Of a stretch of 64,000 nt of DNA, positions 31,548 to 42,825 are shown in pieces. Origin of the DNA: Erinaceus europaeus (lineage: Eukaryota > Chordata > Mammalia > Eulipotyphla > Erinaceidae); assembly GCF_950295315.1 (NCBI RefSeq), contig NC_080179.1:75736336-75800335 (forward strand), given 5' to 3'. The notes under the pieces are model-generated. The model was not told the origin of the DNA and made no database searches. It worked only from the letters and a program-made list of their open reading frames with translations. A program made the position numbers and the translations under genes. Within the stretch, counting starts at the first letter, position 1. Every line of letters starts with the position of its first letter.

Positions 31548-34500
31548 GCTTCCCTGCTGAACATGGACGTTGACTGGTCGGTCCATACTCCCAGTCTGCC
31601 TCTCTCTTTCCCTAGTAGGGTGGGTCTCTGGGGAAGCGGAGCTCCAGACACATTGGTGGGGTCTTCAGTCCAGGGAAGCCTGGCCGGCATCCTGATGGCA
31701 TCTGGAACCTGGTGACTGAAAAGAGAGTTAACCTACAAAGCCAAACAAATTGCTGAGCAATCATGGACCCAAAGGTTGGAATAGTGGAGAGGAAGTGTTA
31801 GGGGGATACTCACTGCATACTCTAGTGTACTTCTGCTTTCAGGTATATATTTTGCACTAGTTTAAGGATACGTGTGCACATATGCTCTCTCTCACAGAAC
31901 CTGGTGTATATCTAGGTTTTGGGACTTTGTTAGAAAGTAATCCACCTGGGATAGAATTAGAAAATGCTATGAAAGGAAAGGTCTCACCCGAGTAATGAAG
32001 CTGAAGGGTAGTCATTCCACACCTGAAGTCTCTGGACACAGTCTGAGCTGAAGCATGTTGAGGTGGCAATCGTTGTGTTGATTAGGTTGCGATCGGCAGA
32101 TGCAATATTATTTGATATGGATTGGGAGAGGCATGTGGGAAAGTGGGCCCTATCCTAAGGTTCCAGGACTAGGGGAAGTAGAGGCTGTATAGTGGAGATG
32201 TGAGGTTCCTGCTGTCTTAGGGTTCAAAAGACAATGGATAGTTAATGTTATCATCACATTATTTGGTAATTGGGTTAGCTTTGAAAAGTCCTTTTGTAAG
32301 GGTTTGCTGTATAGTAGTACCCAGTATCTTGTAAATAGCTGTGCCACTGGTTGCCTCTGATCTATTTGGTCTAGGCTTTTGAGAGAGTCCGCATATCAAA
32401 TATACAGCCTATATATTAGGAAGACTCAGTCTGTGTTTTAAAAACTTCAAGACATACAATTAATTCTCCCCCTCTCATATTAATTAACTGGTGATTTATA
32501 TGACTACACTTTACTAGGAGTGTACATAAATACCATTCCCACCACCAAAAGACTGTGACCCATCCCTCCCACCCACTCCCACCCCCCACCGGCCCAGGAA
32601 GCCGCATGTCTACCCCTCACCACAGGGTTTTTACTCTGGTGCCCTACTTTCAATTTAGTCAGATCCTGCTTTTAGTTTCCCTTTCAGATCTTCTTTCTCA
32701 ACTTCTGTTGATGAGTGGGATCATCCCATACTCATCTTTATCTTTGACTTAGCTCACTTAACACAATTCCTTCTAGCTCTGTCCAAGATGGGTCAGAGAA
32801 GGTGGGTTCATTGTTCTTGATAGTTGTATAGTATTCCATTGTGTATATATACCACGGCTTTCTCAGCCACTCATCTGTTGTTGGGCACCTGGGTTGTTTC
32901 CAGGTTTTAGCTATTATGAATTGTGCTGCTATGAACATAGTAGTACACACTTCTTTTTGGTTGGGTGTTATGGGGTCCTTGGGGTATAATCCCAGGAGAG
33001 GAATTACTGGATCATATGGAAGGTCCATGTCTAGCCTTCTGAGAGTTTTCCAGACTGCTCTCCACAGAGGCTGGACCAATTTACATCCCCACCAGCAATG
33101 CAAAAAGGTTCCTCTGTCCTCATAGCCTCTCCAGCATTTGTTGCTGCTGTCCTTTTTGATGTATGCCATTCTTACAGGAGTGAGGTGGTATCTTAGTGTT
33201 GTCTTAATTTGCATTTTTCTGACAATCAGTGACCTGGAGCAGTTTTTCATATGTTTGTTAGCCTTTTGGATCTCCTCTGTAGTGAATGTTTTGTTCATAT
33301 CCTCTGCCCATTTTTGGATGGGGTCATTTGCTTTTTTGGTGCTAAGTTTGCTGAGCTCTTCATATAGTTTGGTCATTAGTTTCTTGTCTGATGTATGGCA
33401 TGTGAAGATTTCTCCCATTCTGTGAGGGGTCTCTTTGTTTGTTTAATAGTTTCTTTGGATGTGCAGAAGCTTTTCAATTTGATGTAGTCCCATTGGTTTG
33501 TTTCTGCTTTAGTCTTCCTTGCAATTGGGTTTATTTCATCAAAGATGTCCATGAGTTGTAGGTGGGAAAGTGTCTTACCAATGTTTTCCTCTAAGTATTT
33601 GATTGTTTCTGGTCTGACATCTAGGTCTTTGATTCATTTGGAGTTGATTTTTGTTTCTGGTGAGATAAAGTGGTTCAATTTCACTCTTCTGCATGTTACA
33701 ACCCAGTTTTCCCAGCACTATTTATTGAAGAGAGCCTCCTTCTTCCATTTAATCCTTTGGGTCCCCTTATCAAAGATTAGATGTCCATAGGTGTGGGGAT
33801 TTATTTCTGGGCTTTCAATTCTTTTCCACTGGTCTGTGTGCCTATTTTTGTTCTAGTACCATGCTGTTTTGATGATGATGACTTTATAATATAGTTTGAG
33901 GATGGCTTTATAATATAGTTTGAGATCCGGGAGTATGATGCCTCCATTTCTGTTTCTTTTCCTCAAGATGGTTTTGGCAATTCTAGGTGTTTTCAGGTTC
34001 CAGATAAATGATTATAGTGTTTGTTCTATTCTCTTAAAGAAGCTTGGTGGAACTTTGATGGGTATTGCATTAAATTTGTATATGGCTTTGGGGAGAATAT
34101 TCATTTTGATGATATTTATTCTTCCAATCCATGAGCATGGAATGTCTTTCCATTTCTTGGTATCAGTTTCTATTTCCTTGAGTAGGGACTCGTAGTTTTC
34201 AGTATACAAGTCTTTCACTTCTTTGGTCAACTTTATTCCTAGGTATTGGATTGATTTTGCTGAAACAGTAAATGGGAGTGATTTCTGGATGCGTCTTCTT
34301 CAGATTTAGTGTTTGCATAAAGAAATGCCACTGATTTTTGTACATTGATTTTGTAGCCTGACACCTTGCTATATTGCCTAATAACTTCCAGTGGTTTTCT
34401 GCTGGATTCTTTAGGTTTTTCTATGTATACTATCTTTTATTAGTCTGAGGACAAAGAGGAAGTGCAGATTGAATTAATTATTCCAGTGGTCTAGGTTCCT

Positions 34501-34779
34501 GACGTTCTTTTTTTTTTTTTTTAAACTTTTTCACTTTATGACTAAAACACCTTTAAAAAATAAATTTAAATAAAGTAATTTTCCTATGATTTATGATTAC
34601 TCCTAATTACATAATTTATTCTAATAACATTTGTTTTACAAGCCCAAAGAACTATAGCTAGTAAAGAAGTACCAGATAGTAAACAACTGAAGACAAAGAC
34701 TATGACTTTTTCATCTTTGCTTTTTTTTTTTTTTTACAGTTTAGCACATTACCTTGCATACAGAAAGTAATAATAGGGT

Positions 34780-35062
34780 ATTTTTATTTATTTATTTACT
34801 TACTTATTTTTGCCACCAGGGTTATTGCTGGTGCTCAGTGCCAGCACTATGAATCCACCTCTCCCAGCAGCCATCCTCCCCCCCACCCCTTTTTAAAATT
34901 AGGACAGATAGAAATTGAGAGGAGAATGAGGAGTTAGGGAGAGACAAAGAGAGACATCTGCAGATCTGCTTCACCATTGTGAAAGTCCCCCCTGCAGGTG
35001 GGGAGCGAAGGCTTAAACCTGGGACCTTGAGCATAGTAACGGTGCATCACAGCCTGGCCCCC
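34780..35062 (-). repeat. SINE with 3' module, antisense
   Basis: 'tgccaccagggttattgctg', 'cactatgaatccacctctc', body, 'ggtggggagcgaaggcttaa', head 'catcacagcctggcccc'. Confidence 0.85.
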
Positions 35063-35089
35063 AATAGGTAGTTTAAAATACATTAATAA

Positions 35090-35452
35090 GGGAGCCCGGT
35101 GGTAGCGCAGCGGGTTAAGCTCACAGGGTGCAAAGCACAGGACTGGCTTAAGGATCTGGGTTAAAGCCCCTGGCTCCCCACCTGCAGGGGGGTCGTTTCA
35201 CAGGCAGTGAAGCAGGTTTGCAGGTATCTTTCTCTCCCCCTCTGTCTTCCCTTCTCTCTCAATTTCTCTCTGTCCTATCCAGCAACAATGACAGCAGTAA
35301 CAACAATGATAATAATAATAACAGCGATAAACAACAAGGGCCAACAGAAGGGAAAAAATAGCCTCTAGGAGCAGTGGATTTGTAGTGCAGGCACCGAGCC
35401 CCAGTGATAATCCTGGAGGCAAAAAGTAAATAAATAAATAAATAAATACACT
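35090..35452 (+). repeat. SINE type A, long 3' version
   Basis: Head 'gggagcccggtggtagcgca', body, caa/aat tail, then the 3' module 'ctaggagcagtggatttgta' to 'gataatcctggaggc' and an (AAAT)n tail. Confidence 0.9.
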
Positions 35453-35902
35453 AATATGTGATAACATGAAATAAAAATTTCCCTTTTAAGTTAGTTGATT
35501 AAAACTTAGAAAAAACACAGCCTCAATTTTATTTTAAATTAAGGTTTCTTATAGGAATAATCATATTCATTTCTGAAATGTGAAGAATAAAATTGTAATG
35601 ACATTAACTTGTGAAAAGTTGAACTTAAAATAACTTTTGATTGAGTCACTAATTTTTATAAAAGGATGCTTTTAAAATCATTGATAACTTAACACCTCAT
35701 ATTTCTTTAAGTAGAAAGTGATTAATACATTCCTAACTTTACTTAATAAAATTGGGTTCACTCAGGAATGAACCAAACTGTGCAAGTGAATTATATGTCT
35801 ATATTGAAAATCAGACTTTCATAGGGAGAAAGATTGATTAAGTGTGTATATATTTAATAGTGAAGCCCTAGGTATCAAATAACTGGCTATCTTTTTTTTT
35901 TT
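35453..35902. other. AT-rich intron sequence, unassigned
   Basis: No feature recognised. Confidence 0.45.
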
Positions 35903-36012
35903 TTTTTCTTTTAGCAAGGAAACTGACATAACTTGCTGCCTTGCCTGAAATTACATGGTGAGTTTGACAGTCAAAATTAGATCCGAGACCTTCTGAAGCC
36001 CAAGTTTCACAT
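35903..36012 (-). repeat. MIR, antisense
   Basis: 'caaggaaactgacataactt' and 'gcctgaaattacatggtgag' follow the reverse MIR core. It lies directly upstream of the lost exon. Confidence 0.6.
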
Positions 36013-36037
36013 TTCAGCATTTGTCATTACTTTATAG

Positions 36038-36139
36038 TGACTCAGAAAATTGACTGATAATCATGTGTCAGTACTTAGGTGACAGTTTAAGAAAGTCAAC
36101 TCTGCAACTTGGTGGGCGACAACCCTTTTTAGCCAAAAA
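36038..36139 (+). pseudogene. ZNF280D: Remnant of the ZNF280D long-isoform first coding exon (start lost, nonsense)
   Basis: From 36112 the bases read GTG GGC GAC AAC CCT TTT TAG CCA AAA A, followed by the consensus donor gtaagt at 36140. The long human isoform begins, as I recall it, MGDNPFQPK. The match is codon for codon apart from two changes: ATG to GTG at the start and CAG to TAG at the seventh codon. The exon could still be spliced as 5' UTR, but cannot supply the N-terminal extension. The left boundary (after ...actttatag) is a guess. Translation would then begin at the ATG of the next exon. Confidence 0.7.
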
Positions 36140-36489
36140 GTAAGTGTTGCTGCCGTGACTGGTGCTGTCAGAAGTGGCTTTTACTGACTTTCCTTCCAGA
36201 GGGAGAGCGAAAAGACAGATACACTTGACATGCTCAGAGTGGCGGATGCTTACAGCTAGACTACAGAGTGCGTCACGGAGAAGTAAAATGGCCTCTGTGC
36301 CTAGTGACAACTCACACGGGTTTGGCACATATAATTCCATGTTTGTTTGTCTTTAACGTACAAAATGATTTCTTAGAAACATAAAACTGTTATTGTGCAT
36401 TTCTGAGCAGCATATCCAGGGTATACTAACACTGGCAGTACACCACTGAGTAAGAAAGAACGAGGGAGAACTTGGTCTTCTTCCTTAAC
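36140..36489. other. Intron sequence after the lost exon, unassigned
   Basis: No repeat recognised. A 64-codon open frame at 36162-36356 has no family resemblance. Confidence 0.4.
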
Positions 36490-36850
36490 ACGCCAACACT
36501 GCCACGACAAAATACCACTGACTGGGTGACTTAAGTCACAGAAATTCCTTTCCTCCCAGATTTGGAAGTTCAGGACGAGGTGCTGCAGGGTTGGTTCCAT
36601 TCGAGGACAAGACGGGCAGGATCTGTTCAAGATCTCCTGGTCGTCTGTGTCTTCAGATGGTTTTCTCCATGCATATCTGGGTCCTGATCGCTCCTTTAAA
36701 GGACATTACACTGGATTAAGGCCTGACAGCCTAACCTCATTTTACCTTAATCACCTCATCAGAGATCCCATTTCCAAATGCAATGACATTCTGAGCTACT
36801 GCCAGTGGAGATGTTAACATTTCAGTTTTGGGGGAAGAACTAGTTTGCTA
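36490..36850 (-). repeat. MaLR-type LTR (MLT1-like), solo, antisense
   Basis: The words 'aaataccactgactgggtga', 'acctcattttaccttaatca' and 'gagatcccatttccaaatgc' are the reverse of the well-known MLT1 LTR pattern found across placental mammals. No internal retroviral genes are seen, so it is probably a solo LTR. Confidence 0.7.
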
Positions 36851-36874
36851 GTTTTTCTTCTTTTCTTTCTTTCT

Positions 36875-37080
36875 ATTTTTTAAAAATTTTTTATTTATAA
36901 AAAGGAAACATTGACAAAACCATAGGATAGGAGGGGTACAACTCCACATAATTCCCCCCACCAGAACTCTGGATCCCCTCCCCTCCCCTGACAGCCTTCC
37001 CATTCTCTATCCCTCTGGGAGTATGGACCCATGGTCATTGTGGGATGCAGAAGGTGGAAGGTCTGGCTTGTGTAGTTGCT
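36875..37080 (-). repeat. L1 3'-UTR end, antisense
   Basis: 'aaaccataggataggagggg', 'cccattctctatccctctgg' and 'cagaaggtggaaggtctgg' match the L1 3' UTR at 30.4-30.6 kb. A SINE interrupts it at its right edge. Confidence 0.8.
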
Positions 37081-37084
37081 TCTT

Positions 37085-37368
37085 TCTCTCTTTTTTTTAA
37101 CTATTTATTTTGCTGCCAAGGCTTTACTGGGACATTATTTCATGCCTCTTGGAGGACTTTTTTCCCCTTATTCCTTATTCCTAGACAGGGCAAGACACAG
37201 AGGGAGAGAAGAGGCAAAGAGGGAGGGAGATAGCATAGGACCTCTGTGGCATTCATGAAGCTTCCTCTTTGGATGGTGCTCTCGTTCAGTGGCTGGCACG
37301 TTTGAACCCCTTCCTTGGAGGTGATGAAGTGTGTGCTGTATCACGAGAGCTATCTCACAGCCCTTCCC
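37085..37368 (-). repeat. Old SINE, antisense
   Basis: 'tgctgccaaggctttactgg', 'gacagggcaagacacagagg' and 'gagagctatctcacagccct' keep antisense SINE order (type E-like head). Confidence 0.6.
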
Positions 37369-37489
37369 AACTTTTAAGGATTAGCTATTGCTTAATTTGC
37401 TCAGTTGCCCAGTGCATAGACTTTTTATAAGCTCTGTGTTTTTGCTTGTCTTATTGGCAGTAGAAAATACACTCTTTAAAATAGCTTTA

Positions 37490-37660
37490 AATTACTTACT
37501 ACATATGTGTGTTGGGGAGGGGGGTTGGGTTTCACATGAAACAGAAAGAGAGTCAAACTAGAACGCCACTCTGGTACATGTGGTGTGAGAGATTGAATTA
37601 GGAAACTGAGGCACGCACGTCAAAGCTCTACTACTTGAGCTCTTTCCTCAGCCGCTAGAA
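37490..37660 (-). repeat. SINE type C-like, antisense
   Basis: 'gccactctggtacatgtggt', 'gagattgaattaggaaac' and 'ttgagctctttcctcagcc' support a diverged antisense SINE. Confidence 0.55.
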
Positions 37661-37884
37661 AGTAAACTTTTAAGGACATCAGTTTAATCTTGGACATATT
37701 GTGAATCATTTGACTTGGAAGAAATCTGTGTGATTAGTACAGTAGTTTCGTTTAGAAAAGGAATTAGGTCATGGTGTACATGGCGTCTGGGAAAGTAGAA
37801 AGTCCCATTTTTTTGGTAAATGAACTACAAAGCATTTAAACAATGTTAGAACATGAAATGATAGGCAATGTACTTTTAAAAAGC

Positions 37885-38045
37885 TTTTATCATTATTATT
37901 AGTGATTTAGTAATGTCTTATTATAAGACTGCAGCGGATATAGTTTAACACTGCACCCACCATTAAAGTTTTGAGAACAGCCCCTCCCTGACCCCTCCAT
38001 AACCGTAGTTCTCACAAAGTCTAGAGGCTATTGGTCCCATTAAAA
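37885..38045 (-). repeat. L1 3'-UTR fragment, antisense
   Basis: 'attagtgatttagtaatgtc' and following sequence resemble the L1 end at 54.2 kb in layout. Confidence 0.4.
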
Positions 38046-38247
38046 AAATTTTTTTTAACTTGCAACATACTTTTGTAGAAGTTTTTCTTTTAATATAATT
38101 TGTAAAAAGATATCTAACTTCCATCATCCTTTCATAAATAAAAAAAAATTTATATATAAATGCACTTAAAGGATGAATTATAAGGATTATTGCCTAACTC
38201 AGAACCCTAACGGTTTTATTCATTTATAGTGTCTCCTAACCCTCAAC

Positions 38248-38350
38248 TCACACTCCAGGTGGGGAGCAGGGGCCTCGAACTGGGATCCTTCAGCGGGTCC
38301 TTGCGCTTTGCACCACATGCACTTAGCCCGTTGCGCTACCGCCCGACTCT
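38248..38350 (-). repeat. SINE type A head fragment
   Basis: Only the tRNA-like third remains: 'caggtggggagcaggggcct', 'cgaactgggatcc', 'gttgcgctaccgcccgactc'. Confidence 0.85.
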
Positions 38351-38558
38351 TTGCATAGTCAATTTTAACCATTTTCTAATCGTGATCTCTCATGAAAGAT
38401 GTGGTTTTTGCTTTCTTATTGTTGTGCCTTCCCTCTAAATATTTCCCAATATAATTATTATCTACATTTTTTGTTAATTTGTATGGTTATATTGTGCTGT
38501 TACTTTTACCAATGAGCATAGTAATTTCCTGTTTTGTGTCGTATTTCCTTTTACCTTT

Positions 38559-38596
<38 letters not shown>

Positions 38597-39004
38597 CTTA
38601 CCTAACAATACTTTTTTATTGTTTGCTAAATTTTATTAAAATCTGTAGTGAAATCTTATAACCTTCAGCAGCTTCTCAATTCAATTTTCTGCATTGTACA
38701 ATTTGTCGGGTAATCTAAAAGTTTACATCTTTGTTCTCATAGAGATATTTTTACTAATAGTTTGGACCGATTATTTTCTAGGCCTTGTGAGCTTACATTG
38801 TCCTGGGACTTTATATTGTGTTAATTGCCCTGTTTTCTGTCTCCTGCATTTTACTTCTTGATTAAATCATTTGTTTTGGTGGATTCTATTGTGCTTTCTG
38901 AGAAAAGGTTGTGAGAGGTATATCTTGTGTAATGTTGCTGGTTTTTACATACATACATGATGAAAAGCTTGGACACAGAATCTGAACATTTCTCTCCCTC
39001 TTGC
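38351..39004. other. AT-rich intron with a (CT)n run
   Basis: A (CT)n microsatellite at about 38565-38595 is the only structured part. Nothing else is recognised. Confidence 0.6.
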
Positions 39005-39155
39005 TCTCTCTTTTTTTATCACTAGTGCTTCACCACTCTAGGCTGACCTTTTCAGATGGAAAGAGACAGACAGAGGGGGACCCTTCAGTGCGGGGTAGGG
39101 ACTCAGCTTGTACCTTGGTCAAGTACATGGCAAAGCAGGCACACTATCCAGGGAG
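39005..39155 (-). repeat. SINE type E, antisense
   Basis: 'gtgcttcaccactctaggct', 'agatggaaagagacagacag', 'acatggcaaagcaggcacac'. Confidence 0.65.
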
Positions 39156-39242
39156 GCTGTTGTTGCTGGTCCTTAAGTATAGATTTCAGGGTGAGAAATA
39201 ATTCTGGTAACACTTCTAAGATAGTACTCTACTGTTCTCTGG

Positions 39243-39244
39243 CT

Positions 39245-39292
<48 letters not shown>
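39243..39292. repeat. Poly(T) followed by (GT)n
   Basis: A T run is followed by about 13 GT units. This is alternating purine-pyrimidine sequence able to form Z-DNA. Confidence 0.9.
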
Positions 39293-39638
39293 CTTATTCT
39301 TGATCTTTTTATCTGACCTGTTTCTGGCCCCCATCCTGGTATGATGATGCTCCCTTTATCTCTTTCATTCTCAAATTTCATATTGATATTAATAGGTCCT
39401 TTTATTCCAGTAGTGGAGCCTTTAAATCCAGAAACTTATGTCCGCCAGTATAGGAAATGTCCTTGCATTACTTCTATCATAACCTACCCCATGCTTTTTG
39501 TCCATTTTCTTTCTGTAAATCTAGTTAAATGAATATTGTGCCTTTGAAATAGATTTTATAGTAAGCTGTATGTATGTATGTTGTGTGTGTTTCCCCTCAT
39601 ATTTCCTTTTTTGAAGGCTCAATTAAAAATTTATTTTG

Positions 39639-39642
<4 letters not shown>

Positions 39643-39672
<30 letters not shown>
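39643..39672. repeat. (AT)n microsatellite
   Basis: About 15 AT units. Confidence 0.9.
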
Positions 39673-39674
<2 letters not shown>

Positions 39675-39727
39675 TGGGCATTGTGTATGCCTGATACCAT
39701 CACAAAATTTCCTCTCCCTATATCTCT

Positions 39728-39955
39728 TTAAAAAAAAAAAAAAAAAGTATTACTGAGAGAGGAAGAAAGACAGAACTAGAGCATTATTGTAGCATATGTG
39801 AAGCCACGGGTCAAATTCAGGGCCTCATATTTATGAATGAGAAAGATAGGAGGAGGGAGAGAGAGAAAGACCCAGACTTCACACTGGTACATGTGCTGCC
39901 GGGGATTGAACTCAAGAGTCCAATGCTTTATCCATTGTGCCATCTACGGGACCAC
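39728..39955 (-). repeat. Two joined SINE pieces ending in type C
   Basis: An A-run with a diverged SINE body (39728-39830) is followed by a clear antisense type C element (39832-39955: 'gagaaagataggaggaggga', 'ggggattgaactcaagagtc'). Confidence 0.7.
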
Positions 39956-40120
39956 AACTTTTCATTCTTTATTGAGAGGAGAGTCTGGTGTTAGCGGGAG
40001 GGAAAGAGGGGAAAGACATTAACGCACACTGTATTGTGCCATCTATATTCACGTGTGGCGTTGGGACTCAAACCCAGGTCCTCATTCCTGTTGTGTGTCT
40101 TATCTTCCAAACTTTTGACT
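39956..40120 (-). repeat. Diverged SINE, antisense
   Basis: 'tattgagaggagagtctggt', 'gggactcaaacccaggtcct'. Confidence 0.5.
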
Positions 40121-40202
40121 GTGTATCTTTACCCCACTTTTTGTTTTCTAAATATTACTTTTTAGACAGTCTTGTCTCACATCTCTAAAGTTGCTAATTA
40201 TT

Positions 40203-40412
40203 TCTTATTTTTTATTATCTTTATTTATTGGCTAGAGACTACTAGAAATCAAGATGGAAGGGGGTAATAGAGAGGGAGAGAGACAGAGAGATACCTACAG
40301 CCCTGCTTCACCACTTGCAAAGCTTCCCCCTGGAGGTAGGGAGTGGGGGATTGGACCCAGGTTCTTAAGCATTGTAACATATGCTTGACAGGTGCGCCAC
40401 CACCCAGCCCCT
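40203..40412 (-). repeat. SINE type B
   Basis: 'tatctttatttattggctag', 'tggacccaggttcttaagc', head 'aggtgcgccaccacccagcc'. Confidence 0.9.
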
Positions 40413-40544
40413 AATTATTATCTTTTCAGTTTTATTTTTTTTTTCTTTAGGGTTCTTTATCTGTTTTGTTGATTATGGCCCAAAAGACAGAGATTTTTCA
40501 AAATTTCTGTTGCTTGGTAGTTGGTCTATTTTTAAAAATATATA

Positions 40545-40804
40545 TATTATTTATTTATTCCCTTTTGTTGCCCTTGTTGTTTTATTGTTGTAGTTATTAT
40601 TGTTGTCGTCATTGTTGGATAGGACAGAGAGAACTGGAGAGAGGAGGGGAAGACAGAGAGGGGGAGAGAAAGACACCTGCAGACCTGCTTCACCGCCTGT
40701 GAAGCGACTCCCCTGCAGGTGGGGAGCTGGGGCTCGAACCGGGATCCTTATGGCGGTCCTTGTGCTTTGCGCCACCTGCGCTTAACCCGCTACAGCCCGA
40801 CTCC
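40545..40804 (-). repeat. SINE type A
   Basis: Near full-length antisense copy: 'cccttttgttgcccttgttg', 'ggggctcgaaccgggatcc', 'ctacagcccgactccc'. Confidence 0.92.
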
Positions 40805-40899
40805 CAGTTGGTCTATTTTTTAAGTTTATTTTTTATTTTATTTTTATTTTTAAGTTTATTTTTTAAGTTTAGTGAGGCACTAAAATACTTCCTAGGAGC

Positions 40900-41040
40900 T
40901 GTGTATGTCATCAGAACTTTGTTATTTTTATCTAGAGCACCGCTCAGCTCTGGTTTATGGTGGCGTGGCAGATTGAACCTGGGACCTTGGAGCCTCAGGC
41001 ATGAGAGTCCCTTTGCATAACTATTATGCTATCTACCTCT
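40900..41040 (-). repeat. SINE type D
   Basis: 'accgctcagctctggtttat', 'gattgaacctgggaccttgg', 'cataactattatgctatcta'. Confidence 0.85.
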
Positions 41041-41204
41041 GCCTATCAGAACTTTTAAGATGGTCTATTTACTTTGTTGAAATAACTATTTCTGATGAGA
41101 GATGTCTAATTTGTTTTGAGTCAGTAAGCCTCACTTTATTTCTGTGTAATAGTCTAGCATTTCATCATCCCCTTCTTTGCTGCTTTGTGCCTGATACTGT
41201 TTAA

Positions 41205-41462
41205 TTAATTAATTTATTTCTTTATTGCCATTGCTGGGGCTCTGTGCTGGTACTGTGAATCCACAACTCCTGATGGCCATTTTTTCTTTATTATTTTTTT
41301 TCTTTTCTGATTCTTATTAGATAGGACAGAGAGACTAAGAGAAGATGGGGAGATAGAGGGAGAGAAAGATAAACACCTGTAGACTTGCTTCACTGCTCAT
41401 GAGACAGAACCCCTGCAGGTGGGGAGCCCAGGATTGAACCCAGGTCCTTATGCTTGGTAATA

Positions 41463-41494
<32 letters not shown>
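41205..41494 (-). repeat. SINE with 3' module, then (TG)n
   Basis: 'gccattgctggggctctgtg', body, 'gattgaacccaggtcctta'. The element is cut short by a (TG)n microsatellite at 41465-41494. Confidence 0.8.
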
Positions 41495-41495
<1 letters not shown>

Positions 41496-41919
41496 TTTAC
41501 TTTTCCTAGTATATCTCCCACTTGTTCTTAGTTTACCTCCCTTTTTATATATGTACATATATCTAATATATATGTGTCTTACACGAACTATGAACATTAT
41601 GACATATTTTTGCATAAAAAACCCAGAAAAATATATCATGACATTCAACAACCCAATAGATAATGACTTAGAAGAATCCGTTTCACAGATAAAATCATAT
41701 TGGAGGCACATGCCTGAAATCCTGACTGTTTCCCAGTGTTTTCTTTGCGTTGTAAAAACCACTGCAGTCTGTCTCTACTTGCCGATGTCAAATTGACTAG
41801 TTTCTATCTTAGCGAGTAACCTCTGAGATTTTTATGTTCTGATTTAGAAATTAAGGTAGATACTATATGCTGCAATAGCATTTTTTGGTTAAAGTTGCTC
41901 CTCTCTTTCTGAACACCAG
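41495..41919. other. Intron just upstream of the first coding exon
   Basis: AT-rich. It ends in the acceptor ctttctgaacaccag at 41905-41919. Nothing else recognised. Confidence 0.6.
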
Positions 41920-42063
41920 ATTGAGAAATGGCGGAGCTCTTCATGGAATGTGAAGAAGAAGAGCTGGAGCCGTGGCAGAAGAAAGTCAAAGAAGTCGAAG
42001 ACGACGACGACGATGAGCCCATATTTGTTGGAGAAATTGCAAGTTCAAAACCAGCAATTTCAA
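41920..42063 (+). CDS. ZNF280D: ZNF280D coding exon 1 (start codon exon)
   Basis: ZNF280D is a nuclear C2H2 zinc-finger protein of the ZNF280/suppressor-of-Hairy-wing-like family, a presumed DNA-binding regulator whose targets are not settled. The acceptor is ctttctgaacaccag and the donor CAA|gtaaga at 42064. The ATG at 41928 gives MAELFMECEEEELEPWQKK, then an acidic run (EVEDDDDDEP) and IFVGEI, matching my memory of human ZNF280D almost exactly. An in-frame TGA at 41922-41924 lies two codons before the ATG, so this ATG must be the start in transcripts using this acceptor. Coding part is 136 nt (45 codons plus 1 base). The LFMECEEEELEPWQK motif is also at the start of POGZ, a relative. Confidence 0.95.
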
Positions 42064-42245
42064 GTAAGAATTCACTTTCAGTGAAGGAAACTTTTATAAG
42101 ATACTGTTTTTAATGAAAAAATTTGGAATCATCTGATAGGTACTTGATGTCCTTTTTCTTCTTTAAGAAAGTGGGGATTAAATGATGTCTCAGTGAGAAT
42201 TTGAGAATAAGAAGGATTAAGTTTAACTGGTCACATTGGAGATCT

Positions 42246-42380
42246 TATATATTTATTTTGGATAGAGACAGAAGTAGAGGGAGGGGGGGAGAGGAAGGCA
42301 GAAAAAGAGACGCCTGCAGCACTGCTTCACCACCTGTGAAGCTTCCCCTCTGGGTAGGGATGGGCCTTGAACTCCATTTT
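42246..42380 (-). repeat. SINE type B, head missing
   Basis: 'tattttggatagagacagaa', 'gcctgcagcactgcttcacc', 'gtagggatgggccttgaact', then breaks off. Confidence 0.75.
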
Positions 42381-42454
42381 ATTTTCATATTTTTCTGTTA
42401 GGAGACTTTAAACAAAGTGTAACCAGCTCTGAAATGTGATTTTATTTTATTATT

Positions 42455-42820
42455 ATTGTTTTTTTTAGTTGCCACCAGGTTTATTGCTGGGGCTTACGGT
42501 GCCAGAATTAGGAATTTATTGCTACTGGCAGCCATTTTTGTTGTTGTTTTGTTTTGTTTTGTTTTGCCTTCAGGATTATCGCTGGGGCCAGGAGGTACCT
42601 GCAGCATAAATCCATTTCTCCTGGCTCCCCCCCATTTTATTGGAGAAAGACAGAGAAGTGGAAATAGAGAGGGAGAGAAGAAGATAGACACATGCAGACC
42701 TGTTTTGCGTCTTGTGACATGTCCCTACCACAGGTGGGGAGCTAGAGGCTCAAACCCAGAACCTTGTGCTTAGTACTATGTGCACCTAACTGGGTGTTTC
42801 ACTGCCCGGCACCCACCTTC
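42455..42820 (-). repeat. SINE with doubled 3' module
   Basis: Two successive 3' modules ('gccaccaggtttattgctgg' and 'ccttcaggattatcgctggg') precede one body and head ('aggctcaaacccagaacctt', 'gggtgtttcactgcccggc'), suggesting one SINE inserted into another's tail. Confidence 0.75.
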
Positions 42821-42825
42821 CTTAC

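Larger units (their letters stand above)
30365..34436 (-). mobile_element. Long 5'-truncated L1, disrupted by a Vingi insertion
   Basis: An antisense L1 with T-run (tail) near 30370, a 3' UTR to about 32.6 kb, then ORF2 sequence to about 34436. ORF2 pieces are open at 32738-33418 ([33 protein letters not shown]) and 34012-34230 ([19 protein letters not shown]). The frame is broken between pieces. The copy ends abruptly near 34436, as expected for 5' truncation. The 3' UTR is interrupted at 30591-31547 by another element. Confidence 0.92.

Noticed and set aside
30669..31586. 305-codon minus-strand frame as a host gene
   Set aside because: Its first 13 codons are L1 3' UTR and the rest is a reverse-transcriptase C-terminus within a flanked insertion.
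32738..33418. 226-codon minus-strand frame as a host gene
   Set aside because: It is the C-terminal part of L1 ORF2.
35905..35954. Small exon-like segment between a strong pyrimidine tract acceptor and an atg|gtgag donor
   Set aside because: The sequence follows the reverse MIR core, and no matching ZNF280D residues are encoded. It could be an exonised MIR, but there is no evidence.
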